6,408 nucleotides of DNA from JANQRV01 sp964533785 (GTDB lineage: Bacteria > Bacteroidota > Bacteroidia > Chitinophagales > Saprospiraceae), in NCBI GenBank assembly GCA_964533785.1, contig CAZHNG010000366.1, forward strand, positions 1-6,408. The letters are read 5' to 3'. The notes under the pieces were generated by a model. That model had not been told where the DNA came from. It was given only the letters and a program-made list of their open reading frames with translations, and searched no databases. Numbering within the stretch: position 1 is the stretch's first letter; each line of letters begins with the position of its first letter. Shown in pieces: positions 1 to 6,408 of the stretch. The position numbers were made by a program, and so were the translations under genes.

Positions 1-80
1 AAATTGATAATGAATCGACTACACTTATGTTAATTTTTAATTGCTGCCAATGGCATTTACTGCGGGATTTGAGGATTAGC

Positions 81-98
81 CCTGACGGTACCGTCAGG
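81..98. repeat. Perfect 18-bp palindrome
   Basis: CCTGACGGTACCGTCAGG is identical to its own reverse complement. Symmetry stops at the next base on each side (C80 against A99). There is no loop, so it suits a dimeric DNA-binding protein or a dispersed repeat better than an RNA hairpin. No T-run follows on either strand. Confidence 0.85.
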
Positions 99-147
99 AG
101 TGTGTGAGCTATCAGTCACCTAATATTGCTCTACTAACTAGACTTTT

Positions 148-268
148 GACGCTAGAATTTAGAAGTTAGACAAAAAATTCTAACTAATTGACAATTAAGG
201 GAAATTTATTTATTCTAAAAATTGATACCCATTGAATATCAGCGTTTTGTTGTCTAAAATCTAGCGTC
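148..268. repeat. Inner inverted copies of the GACGCTAGA motif
   Basis: GACGCTAGA...GTTAGAC (148-171) is matched in reverse by GTCTAAAATCTAGCGTC (252-268), with a few inserted bases in the left arm. With the copy at 333-339 there are three instances of the TAGCGTC core (one reversed, two forward) within about 200 bases, suggesting nested or decayed repeat copies. Confidence 0.5.
164..185. repeat. Short AT-rich hairpin
   Basis: AGTTAGA (164-170) pairs with TCTAACT (179-185) across an 8-base A-rich loop. It is too weak to call a terminator. It lies within the larger inverted-repeat segment. Confidence 0.4.
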
Positions 269-300
269 CCCGCCTACCGTTACCGCCAGCCCGCCTGTTG

Positions 301-332
301 CCTGCCCAGCTGACTCTGGTCAGATGGGCAGG
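301..332. repeat. Strong GC-rich hairpin
   Basis: CCTGCCCA (301-308) pairs with TGGGCAGG (325-332), and inside it CTGAC (310-314) pairs with GTCAG (319-323) around the loop TCTG. A single G/A mismatch separates the two stems, giving 13 pairs of 14. No T-run follows on either strand, so it is not a standard intrinsic terminator. It could still act as an RNA stem about 120 bases past the adhesin stop, or be part of a dispersed intergenic repeat. Confidence 0.75.
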
Positions 333-450
333 TAGCGTCAAAAGTCAAAAAAGTAACAAAGTAGTATTAACTATCCGGTTTTGATTATATATACGATCCC
401 TTAGGAACAGAAAAAATTAGATTCGTGAACCCACCAAACCTGCAACTCGT

Positions 451-2796
451 TTATCTCATTAATTGCACCTCTCCCTTCTCCAAAACCAAATCTCCGTTCG
501 CCAGTTCCAGTTCCGCAGCATAAACATAGGTACCTTCCGGCGCAAACTGGCCGTTGAAAGTACCATCCCAACCTAGATTAGGATCATTAGGTAAAAAGTC
601 TTTATTATCAAACACCAGGTTGCCCCAGCGGTCGAGAATGACAAAGCTGATCACGCGGTTCACTGCCTCCCCGCTATTGACAAAAAATTGGTCGTTCACT
701 CCATCGTCATTGGGAGAAAATATATTTGGAATAAAAGCAAATTTAGCTTCATTAACTTGAACAGAGAATGAAGCGGTACTAGAACAACCATTTTGATCGA
801 TGACGGTAACGGTATACCTGGTTGTAGAAAAAGGATTAACTATAGGATTCAAGCAATTATTACACCCGGGAATTTCGGGATTCCATAAGACACTATCGAT
901 GGTAGTTTCTGGAACATTTACCGTGGCCAATAGTAATAAAGAGTCGCCTGGATTAATTACGGGATCTGCTTTGGAGCCTAAATTTACCGTAAGGGGTTGT
1001 ATGGAAGCAATGGAGGCACTGATGGTCCCTTCACATCCATTGATATCCTGGATTATGATTTCATAATCTCCGGCTGGGATGTTATTGAAAACCTCCGAAG
1101 ACTGGAAATTCTCGCCATCTATGGCAAAGGAATACGGAGCATCGCCACCCTGTACATTAGAAATGGTAAGTGTCGCACCACTCGTGGTATTGTTACAATC
1201 GGGTGAGGAGACAGTAACGGTGCCTTCAATGCGACTGTTATTATCAGGAGGAGCTACTACGACGGTATCCATAGAAGAACAACCCGTATTGACATCCGTA
1301 GCTACCAGGAAATACGTGCCGGGAGCACTGATCTCAACGGACAGGTCATTACCCAAAACCTGGTTGGCTTCATCTTGCCAGACGTACTGAGTACTTGGTG
1401 ATTGATCCGGAGCGGCCTGGAGGGTCACCACATCTGTTTCACAAATGAAGCTTTGATCATCGCCCGCCTCAGCTAGCGGATTGGCAATTACGGTAACGGT
1501 AAATTCTGAAAAGGCTTCCGTACAATTGGCATTTCCGGCAACGGTATAGCGGAGCTGATAATCTCCTGCCGGCGGATTGGTGAGCCCAATACTAGCACCA
1601 TCCAGGACTCTGCCCGCACCAATGGGTAAAGGAGAGTTTTCCAAGGTCCAGACCCCGCCCGGATCCGCATTAGATAGAAATGCATCCAGTGATAAAATGG
1701 TGTCCAGGTCGGCACAAAAGGTTACGGTTTCATTAAAAGGAACACCCGGGCTGGGAGCCGGCTCGATATTTATATTTTGAACAGCACTGGCCGGACAACC
1801 TAACTCATTGACCCGGTAGGTGATCGTATGCGGCCCCGGCGTAAGCATGGCCGGGTCCAATGTAGTCGCCGGTACATTATCGATCGTCCATTCACCGCCA
1901 GGCGTTGCGCCAGCAGCCAGCAAGGTATTTAACGCAACAGCAGGATCATTCTGGCAATAGCTCAGGTCAACCGAAAAATCAGGATTCAATTGAGGGACTT
2001 GGATGGTCAGTTCATCGGTGATCCTGCATAATTCCCGAAACTCGATATCGTCTAAGGTGAAATCATTACCGGCTGGATCCAGGTTAACATTAACGATACA
2101 AATTTCTGCTGAAGTTTCTGATTGAGCTTGCCATAATGCAGAGAACTGCTCCCACTGCCCGGTGGTCGTTGAAGCTTTGAAGTTATCTCCCAGCAAATTA
2201 CCGTTTATAGAAAATTGTAGTTCCGCAGGGTTCTGGCTTTCTGCGGAAGCAACCCATGCGCTAAAAATATAGTCCGTCCCAGGAGTGACGGTAATATTTT
2301 GGCACCAAACATTATTGGTGACTCCCGAACCGTTGACGACCATCATATTGCCATCGGCGGTATTGGTATGGTCCTCATAGGAGGCAAAGCGGTTATGAAC
2401 GTCCCGCGGACTGGTAGCTACGGAATAGGTACCTTCCTGAGTGATGGACCCCCTTCCTGTCCGATAGGCATAATCAGTTGTAAATCCCGTATTACCCTGG
2501 CTGAAATCGCCGTTGACGATCAGGTCAACATCGGAAATACTCAGTGCCGTCAAAGAAAATGTGGTGGTACTGTCAATTTGAATCCCGGGATTGAGTGAAG
2601 TAGTATCAAATATTACCGAGGCCGGCGACCATAAAAAATCTACGTAATCGCCAACAATAATTCCCGTCAGGGAAGTCAGACTGGTCGGATCACAAACCAC
2701 TCGATCCTCTCCGAGCGTAACATTGGTGGTACAATTTTGCGCAATGACTTTGGTCGTAAAAAAGCAAACGACCAGCAACAAAAATCCTTTTCTCAT
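451..2796 (-). CDS. Secreted multidomain adhesin-like protein with T9SS type B sorting domain (gliding motility-associated C-terminal domain)
   Basis: Predicted cell-surface or secreted protein of 781 residues. Residues 1-20 form a Sec signal peptide (MRKGF, hydrophobic core, cleavage near VIAQ). Residues about 92-256 resemble a carbohydrate-binding/galactose-binding jelly roll: NGDFSQGNTGF at the start, FSAWVAS in the middle, FTLDDIEF at the end. Ig/PKD-like modules follow at about 270-345, 350-437 and 440-515, each with paired cysteines and repeated phrases such as PGGEWTI and PGGVWTL. Residues about 522-598 look like an SprB repeat (GGDAPYSFAIDG, IPAGDYEIIIQDINGC), and 602-682 are another Ig-like module. 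Residues about 686-781 are the CHU_C/type B sorting domain: FIPNIFSPNDDGVNDQFFV, LDRWGNLVF, GWDGTFNG, PEGTYVYA. In this family the C-terminal domain directs export through the type IX secretion system. The ligand is unknown; adhesion or polysaccharide binding is inference. The ATG at 2796 directly precedes the signal peptide. It is transcribed divergently from the asparaginase. Confidence 0.93.
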   Translation of the reverse strand: MRKGFLLLVVCFFTTKVIAQNCTTNVTLGEDRVVCDPTSLTSLTGIIVGDYVDFLWSPASVIFDTTSLNPGIQIDSTTTFSLTALSISDVDLIVNGDFSQGNTGFTTDYAYRTGRGSITQEGTYSVATSPRDVHNRFASYEDHTNTADGNMMVVNGSGVTNNVWCQNITVTPGTDYIFSAWVASAESQNPAELQFSINGNLLGDNFKASTTTGQWEQFSALWQAQSETSAEICIVNVNLDPAGNDFTLDDIEFRELCRITDELTIQVPQLNPDFSVDLSYCQNDPAVALNTLLAAGATPGGEWTIDNVPATTLDPAMLTPGPHTITYRVNELGCPASAVQNINIEPAPSPGVPFNETVTFCADLDTILSLDAFLSNADPGGVWTLENSPLPIGAGRVLDGASIGLTNPPAGDYQLRYTVAGNANCTEAFSEFTVTVIANPLAEAGDDQSFICETDVVTLQAAPDQSPSTQYVWQDEANQVLGNDLSVEISAPGTYFLVATDVNTGCSSMDTVVVAPPDNNSRIEGTVTVSSPDCNNTTSGATLTISNVQGGDAPYSFAIDGENFQSSEVFNNIPAGDYEIIIQDINGCEGTISASIASIQPLTVNLGSKADPVINPGDSLLLLATVNVPETTIDSVLWNPEIPGCNNCLNPIVNPFSTTRYTVTVIDQNGCSSTASFSVQVNEAKFAFIPNIFSPNDDGVNDQFFVNSGEAVNRVISFVILDRWGNLVFDNKDFLPNDPNLGWDGTFNGQFAPEGTYVYAAELELANGDLVLEKGEVQLMR

Positions 2797-3178
2797 AGCA
2801 ATAATTAAGTTATGTGAATGTGCTTTGATAAGAAAGACTGTAGATTCCAGGTCCCAGGCTGCTATACATTCGGGTTAGGAGAATTGACTTTAAACGAGTA
2901 GTAAAATAAATCTACCGAATCATTCTAATCATTACCAATATCTAGCCCCGATAAGTGGGTGTTGGGTTATGATATCTGGTAGCTCTAATCTGGCTTCGTC
3001 TCCCTTACAATCATTTCATGATCAATATTTGGGCCGTCTTTGAAGAAGTTTAGCTGTTGCTTTTTTAATCCAGTGTCAAAATTAGGTATATTGAAGGATT
3101 AAGTCCAAGAATGCCTATGTTAAAGTATGAGAAATTTGCATTATTTTAAGCTTTTTATTTTTTAAAACGTAAAACCGC
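2797..3178. promoter_or_regulatory. Divergent intergenic region between adhesin and asparaginase
   Basis: The 382 bases hold no supportable gene, and both flanking genes must be transcribed out of this region or from within it. The heptamer AATCATT occurs at 2918-2924, 2927-2933 and 3009-3015. The last copy overlaps a small inverted repeat, ATCAT TTC ATGAT (3010-3022), a possible but unproven operator. The leader before the ATG at 3179 is T- and A-rich with no Shine-Dalgarno match, as is usual in Bacteroidota. I found no exact TAnnTTTG element for the asparaginase. Confidence 0.45.
3077..3108 (-). promoter_or_regulatory. Candidate Bacteroidota-type promoter for the adhesin gene
   Basis: On the minus strand, TTG (3108-3106) is followed 21 bases later by TAATTTTG (3084-3077), which fits the -33 TTG / -7 TAnnTTTG pattern of the Bacteroidota housekeeping sigma factor. 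Transcription would start near 3070, leaving a leader of about 270 bases before the ATG at 2796, which is long. The short motif could occur by chance. Confidence 0.25.
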
Positions 3179-4183
3179 ATGTTTAATAGGAGAAAATTTC
3201 TGTCAAAATCTATGCTCCTTTCTGGCGCGGCCAGTCTGGGCTTACTTTCTTGTAGTGAACAACAAACTGCGCAAGAAGCTTCACCGCGTAAAGATAATCC
3301 GAATGCCAAAGAAGGGCTTCCCATCATTATTGCAACCTGGGATAACTTAGCAGCTACCGATGCTGCCATGCAAGCCTTAGCAGATGGCGGAACGGCTTTG
3401 GATGCAGTAGAAGCCGGTGCCCGCGTTCCCGAAGCTGATCCCAAGGACCAAAGTGTAGGTTACGGCGGGTTACCTGACCGCGACGGCAATGTCACGCTTG
3501 ATGCCTGCATTATGGACGCGGCAGGCAATGCGGGGAGTGTTACGTTTTTACAGAACATCAAACATCCTATTTCCGTAGCTCGCCGGGTAATGGAAAAAAC
3601 CCCACACGTAATGCTCAGCGGAGCAGGAGCATTACAGTTCGCTCTTGCCGAAGGGTTTGAAGAGGAAAATCTCCTAACACCGGAAGCAGAAGAAAAGTGG
3701 AAAGCCTGGTGCGTAAAAAAGGAATACAAACCGGTAGCTAATATTGAACGGCACGACACCATCGGCATCCTGGGTATTGACGATCTTAAAAACATTGCAG
3801 GTGCCTGTACAACCAGCGGAATGGCTTATAAATTGCACGGTAGAGTCGGCGATTCTCCCATCATCGGAGCCGGCATGTTCGTAGATAATGAAGTTGGCGG
3901 AGCCGTTGCAACCGGTGTGGGTGAATACGTTATGAAAACGCTGGGCTCCTTTTTGATCGTGGAACTGATGCGGCAAGGTAGAAGCCCCCAGGAGGCCTGC
4001 GAAGAAGCCATCGGCAGGATCATGACCAAGCACGGTGATCAACTTACGGATGATTTTCAAGTGGGATACCTGGCGCTGGATAAATCGGGCCGTCACGGTG
4101 CATACGCTATCCTGGAGGGCTTCAATTATTCTATTTATCAGGAAGGAGGGAATAAGCTGTATGAATCCGGATTTTGGAAATAG
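3179..4183 (+). CDS. N4-(beta-N-acetylglucosaminyl)-L-asparaginase (glycosylasparaginase), Tat-type lipoprotein leader
   Basis: Ntn-hydrolase of 334 residues. The family cleaves the GlcNAc-asparagine bond of N-linked glycopeptides; some relatives act on isoaspartyl peptides or asparagine. The leader has RRKFL at 4-8 (twin-arginine motif), a hydrophobic stretch, and LLSC at 22-25 (lipobox, Cys25), suggesting Tat export and lipidation. The family signature PEADPKDQSVGYGG lies at 84-97. HDTIG at 192-196 places the autoproteolysis site between Asp193 and Thr194, giving a beta subunit of 141 residues with Thr194 as nucleophile. Compared from memory with the Elizabethkingia (Flavobacterium) meningosepticum enzyme, Trp54, Thr212, Arg222, Asp225, Thr245 and Gly246 match the known active-site and substrate residues. 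Total length is normal for the family precursor and the end looks complete. The ATG at 3179 is chosen because it directly precedes the leader. A broken regulator gene begins within about 10 bases of its stop. Activity is likely; the exact substrate is inferred. Confidence 0.95.
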   Translation: MFNRRKFLSKSMLLSGAASLGLLSCSEQQTAQEASPRKDNPNAKEGLPIIIATWDNLAATDAAMQALADGGTALDAVEAGARVPEADPKDQSVGYGGLPDRDGNVTLDACIMDAAGNAGSVTFLQNIKHPISVARRVMEKTPHVMLSGAGALQFALAEGFEEENLLTPEAEEKWKAWCVKKEYKPVANIERHDTIGILGIDDLKNIAGACTTSGMAYKLHGRVGDSPIIGAGMFVDNEVGGAVATGVGEYVMKTLGSFLIVELMRQGRSPQEACEEAIGRIMTKHGDQLTDDFQVGYLALDKSGRHGAYAILEGFNYSIYQEGGNKLYESGFWK

Positions 4184-4191
4184 CTTGTTGA

Positions 4192-4308
4192 TGGATTGGC
4201 AGAAGTATTTTTGGAGACCGGGATTCTTCCATTTTCTATGCCCGGGAAGTATTAAAAACGGCTCCTGCCTTTGGTCTCGTTTCAGAGGAAGCGCAGGGAC
4301 ACTTACTG
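4192..4308 (+). pseudogene. In-frame upstream remnant of the TPR sensor, without a start codon
   Basis: The regulator frame stays open back to TGA 4189-4191, and its translation looks genuine: DSSIFYAREVLKTAP is followed by SEEAQGHLLMGLLF, a TPR helix pair that runs straight into DDYQRAIDHF. No ATG, GTG or TTG occurs in this frame between 4192 and 4308; only ATT at 4195, 4207 and 4231. The other two frames give nothing TPR-like here. The simplest reading is that the 5' part of the regulator gene was deleted and the break lies close to the asparaginase stop codon (4181-4183). A rare ATT start cannot be excluded but would still give a protein lacking a signal peptide. Confidence 0.72.
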
Positions 4309-6357
4309 ATGGGCTTATTGTTCTCCAAAGATGACTATCAGCGTGCTATCGATCATTTCAAAAAGGCAGCGACATTGTGCCTGACAATTGAAGATTATTT
4401 AGGCCAGTGTTATAACAATCATAATATTGCACGTTTGTACTTCCGGAACGAACAGTTGCAATTGGCAATGATGTACAATGATTCCAGTATTATAGGTGTA
4501 GAAAATGCGGTTTCGGTCGGGTACGATGAAAACTGGATTGCCCACCGGGCTTACCGGTTTCGGGGAGAAATTTTCCGCGCACTCGGTCAGCTTGATTCTG
4601 CTTATTATTATTTAAAAAAAGGAGCAGATATGGAAATCGCCCACGTAAAAGCTGCCGAAAGACAAAAAGTGATCGAGATCGATGCCAGGTACAATGATGA
4701 GAAGAAAGCCCAACAGATCGCTGAACAAGCAGAACAAATTCAATTGGAAAGGAAACAAAGGAACCTACTCCTGATCGCTTTTTTTTTCTTCCTGGTACTG
4801 AGCGGCACCCTCGTCTATCTCCTGCGCTTACTGCTGAAGGCAAACAGAAAAGTCAAAAAACAAGCTAAGCGATTGGTCGACATAGACGTTGCAAAGTCAC
4901 ATTTCTTTGCCAATATCAGTCATGAATTGAGAACGCCGCTCGCCTTAATTTCCGGGCCAGTTAACAATTTGTTACAGCATGGTAAACTGGATCTGGAAAA
5001 ATCTCAGCTCCTCCAAATGATCCAGAAAAATACGGAGCGATTGAAGCAGTTGGTCAATCAGATTTTAGATTTACAAAAATTGGAATTGAGTCAACTCGAG
5101 CCTCAAGAAAGCCCTACCTTGTTATTGGACTTTTTCTCCAGGCACTTTGCTCAGTTTGAATCTTTAGCAAAGACCAAGCATATCAATTACCGTTATTCTG
5201 TAGATATTTCTCCCCAAATATCCGCCAAAATTGACCGGGAAAAGCTTCAGCAAATCATTAATAACCTCTTGTCCAATGCCATCAAATTTACACCACAAGG
5301 AGGTAATGTTCGAAGTGAAGTTTTACTGCAAGATGATCACATAAAACTGCAGGTTTCCGATACCGGTAACGGCATTCACCCCGATGATCTCCCCTATATT
5401 TTTGATCGTTTTTTTCAAACCACTCGTCCGGATAGGCCGGTTCAGGGAGGTACGGGTATTGGATTGGCCATTTGTCGTGAGTATACTCATTTGTTAGGAG
5501 GTGAAATACAAGTAGAAAGCAATTCCGGGACCGGCACGACCTTCATCATCGTAGTTCCGGCGACTGGCCTCGAAAACTCCTCCGGTATGAAAGCTTCTCG
5601 GGTATCTTCCCGTTCTGCTAACGCTTCCCCGCCAATCAATTCCGGGAAGGTCGAAACTTCTTTTTCCGTACAAACGGATCACCAGCAACCGAATATCCTG
5701 ATCGTAGAGGATAATCTGGATCTACAAGAATACCTGCAAACAATTCTTCGTACCCATTTCAAGCTTACCGTTACTCAAAATGGAAAAGAAGCAGTCAAAG
5801 TATTGAAAAAGGCTAATCAATATGACCTTATTTTAAGTGATGTGATGATGCCGGGCATGGATGGTTATCAACTACTGGATTGGCTCAAACAAAACGATGC
5901 TACCCGGCACATTCCAGTAATCATGCTAACAGCGAGGGCCGGCATTCGTGACAAACTAAAAGCCCTGCGCCTCGGCGTAGATGATTACCTTTTGAAGCCT
6001 TTTAACGAAGAAGAACTTAAACTACGTATTCATAAGTTACTGCACAATCAGCGTATTCGCCAGCAATTCACCCCGGCAAATCCAAAATCAAAAGACCAAA
6101 GGTTGTTGTTTTCCAAATCAGAGCAAACCTGGCTAAAAAAGCTCGAGATCTTCGTAAGCAAAAATCTGAGCAATGAAAATCTTAAAGTATCCGTGCTTGC
6201 CCAGGAATTTACCATGAGCGAATCAACACTGCTGAGAAAGATCAAAAGACTGACAGGTCTGACTCCAAATGAATACATAAAGGAGGTTCGCCTGAATACG
6301 GCACGGTCATTACTGGAAAAAAAAGCCTTTAATTCTGTTACAGAAGTTGCTATGTAG
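4309..6357 (+). CDS. Hybrid two-component regulator (TPR sensor remnant, histidine kinase, receiver, partial AraC domain), truncated at both ends
   Basis: 682 residues from the first usable ATG. Residues 1-110 are TPR-like helices (DDYQRAIDHFKKA, GQLDSAYYYLKKG), about 110-150 a charged coiled coil, and 153-176 one membrane helix. HisKA/HATPase follows: H-box FANISHELRTP with phospho-acceptor His205, N-box near Asn319/Asn323, G1 box DTGNG 351-355, F-box 365-369 and G2 box GGTGIGL 380-386. A linker at 420-460 leads to a receiver domain with acidic pair Glu467/Asp468, phospho-acceptor Asp511, Thr541 and Lys563 in LLKPF. Residues about 605-682 carry the first AraC helix-turn-helix and linker helix, but translation ends at VTEVAM, some 30-40 residues early, so the second helix-turn-helix is missing. 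Homologues of this type sense a signal in the periplasm and control nearby genes. The signal peptide and most of the sensor are absent, and coding-like sequence continues in frame upstream of this ATG. It is probably a pseudogene or a decoupled cytoplasm-facing kinase. Confidence 0.88.
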   Translation: MGLLFSKDDYQRAIDHFKKAATLCLTIEDYLGQCYNNHNIARLYFRNEQLQLAMMYNDSSIIGVENAVSVGYDENWIAHRAYRFRGEIFRALGQLDSAYYYLKKGADMEIAHVKAAERQKVIEIDARYNDEKKAQQIAEQAEQIQLERKQRNLLLIAFFFFLVLSGTLVYLLRLLLKANRKVKKQAKRLVDIDVAKSHFFANISHELRTPLALISGPVNNLLQHGKLDLEKSQLLQMIQKNTERLKQLVNQILDLQKLELSQLEPQESPTLLLDFFSRHFAQFESLAKTKHINYRYSVDISPQISAKIDREKLQQIINNLLSNAIKFTPQGGNVRSEVLLQDDHIKLQVSDTGNGIHPDDLPYIFDRFFQTTRPDRPVQGGTGIGLAICREYTHLLGGEIQVESNSGTGTTFIIVVPATGLENSSGMKASRVSSRSANASPPINSGKVETSFSVQTDHQQPNILIVEDNLDLQEYLQTILRTHFKLTVTQNGKEAVKVLKKANQYDLILSDVMMPGMDGYQLLDWLKQNDATRHIPVIMLTARAGIRDKLKALRLGVDDYLLKPFNEEELKLRIHKLLHNQRIRQQFTPANPKSKDQRLLFSKSEQTWLKKLEIFVSKNLSNENLKVSVLAQEFTMSESTLLRKIKRLTGLTPNEYIKEVRLNTARSLLEKKAFNSVTEVAM

Positions 6358-6408
6358 TGTCTGGCCATTTTTCCACAAACAGTTGAAAACGAGTGGATAA
6401 AATGGTGT
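6353..6408. mobile_element. Probable terminus of an insertion sequence inside the AraC domain (continues beyond window)
   Basis: The AraC domain matches its family up to VTEVA and then ends abruptly. None of the three frames after 6354 gives the expected GF..xSYFSxxFKK continuation. The sequence becomes TGTAGTGTCTGGCCA followed by an imperfect inverted repeat (6365-6376 with 6393-6405). Ends beginning with TGT and carrying repeated transposase-binding motifs are known in some families such as IS21, but I cannot assign a family. No transposase is visible because the window stops after 56 bases. The exact border could lie a few bases either side of 6353. Confidence 0.5.
6365..6405. repeat. Imperfect inverted repeat in the putative element end
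   Basis: CCATTTTTCCAC (6365-6376) faces GTGGATAAAATGG (6393-6405). The arms pair over 12 positions with one extra base in the right arm and a 16-base spacer. No T-run follows to make it an intrinsic terminator. Paired binding sites for a transposase are one explanation. Confidence 0.6.

Larger units (their letters stand above)
141..346. repeat. Segment of ~206 bp bounded by 14-bp perfect inverted arms
   Basis: GACTTTTGACGCTA (141-154) is the exact reverse complement of TAGCGTCAAAAGTC (333-346). The interior has no coding potential but contains further inverted repeats. This is the architecture of a small non-autonomous (MITE-like) element. However, I see no matching target duplication in the flanks (ACTAACTA on the left, AAAAAAGTA on the right), so a mobile origin is only a possibility. 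Confidence 0.55.
1..450. other. Non-coding, repeat-rich region downstream of the adhesin gene
   Basis: No frame gives a convincing protein. The longest short frames (for example plus strand 27-107, 26 codons) lack any recognisable features. The stretch holds several inverted repeats, listed separately, in an AT-rich background with one GC-rich patch at about 268-332. Between 347 and 450, just past the adhesin stop codon, I see no clear hairpin plus T-run terminator for that gene. Confidence 0.7.

Noticed and set aside
27..107. Short plus-strand frame at the left edge (26 codons)
   Set aside because: It is too short, has no recognisable features, and runs through the perfect palindrome, so coding is not supported.
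301..332. Rho-independent terminator for the adhesin gene
   Set aside because: The stem is strong, but no T-run follows it on the minus strand, and it lies about 120 bases beyond the stop codon.
1..450. CRISPR array
   Set aside because: The repeats are inverted, few and unevenly spaced. There is no run of direct repeats with equal spacers.
554..2598. Plus-strand open frames opposite the adhesin gene
   Set aside because: They are shadows of the minus-strand gene with no recognisable motifs.
3115..4096. Minus-strand open frames opposite the asparaginase gene
   Set aside because: They are shadows of a strongly supported coding region with conserved catalytic residues on the plus strand and show no domains of their own.
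4035..4334. Plus-strand open frame bridging the asparaginase end and the regulator start
   Set aside because: It overlaps the end of a clear gene in another frame, its composition (many Trp, Phe, Cys) is not protein-like, and the TPR frame explains 4192-4334 better.
6354..6408. Simple frameshift that would restore the AraC tail
   Set aside because: Both other frames were read through. They give SVWPFFHKQL... and VSGHFSTNS, neither of which matches the second helix-turn-helix, and both hit stops.

Overview
The window looks like chromosomal DNA from a Bacteroidota, most likely a Saprospiraceae/Lewinella-type gliding marine or activated-sludge bacterium. Three things suggest this: a secreted multidomain protein ending in a type B type IX secretion (T9SS) sorting domain, a one-polypeptide hybrid two-component regulator (TPR sensor, histidine kinase, receiver, AraC domain), and AT-rich leaders without clear Shine-Dalgarno sites. 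The genus call is inference from protein style only.

Layout. Positions 1-450 are non-coding and crowded with inverted repeats: a perfect 18-bp palindrome, a strong hairpin, and a ~206-bp segment bounded by 14-bp perfect inverted arms. Positions 451-2796 (minus strand) encode a 781-residue secreted adhesin-like protein with a lectin-like/jelly-roll module, several Ig-like modules, an SprB-type repeat and a C-terminal CHU_C sorting domain. Positions 2797-3178 are the divergent intergenic region. Positions 3179-4183 (plus strand) encode a complete glycosylasparaginase-family enzyme with a Tat-type leader and a lipobox, with all catalytic residues present. From about 4192 to 6357 (plus strand) lies a hybrid two-component regulator that is broken at both ends.

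The damaged regulator is the most notable part. Its reading frame is open and protein-like for about 39 codons upstream of the first usable ATG (4309), back to a stop only a few bases after the asparaginase stop codon. The signal peptide and most of the sensor are therefore missing, and the remaining TPR segment abuts the asparaginase gene. At the other end, the AraC domain stops at TAG 6355-6357, just before its second helix-turn-helix. The sequence then changes into TGTAGTGTCTGG... carrying an imperfect inverted repeat, which looks like the end of an insertion sequence that continues past the window. The kinase and receiver cores are intact, but the input and DNA-binding ends are lost.

I see no sign of a wholly new multi-gene system. 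The best leads are the double truncation of the regulator, the unidentified element end at 6353-6408, and the repeat-rich non-coding block at the left edge.
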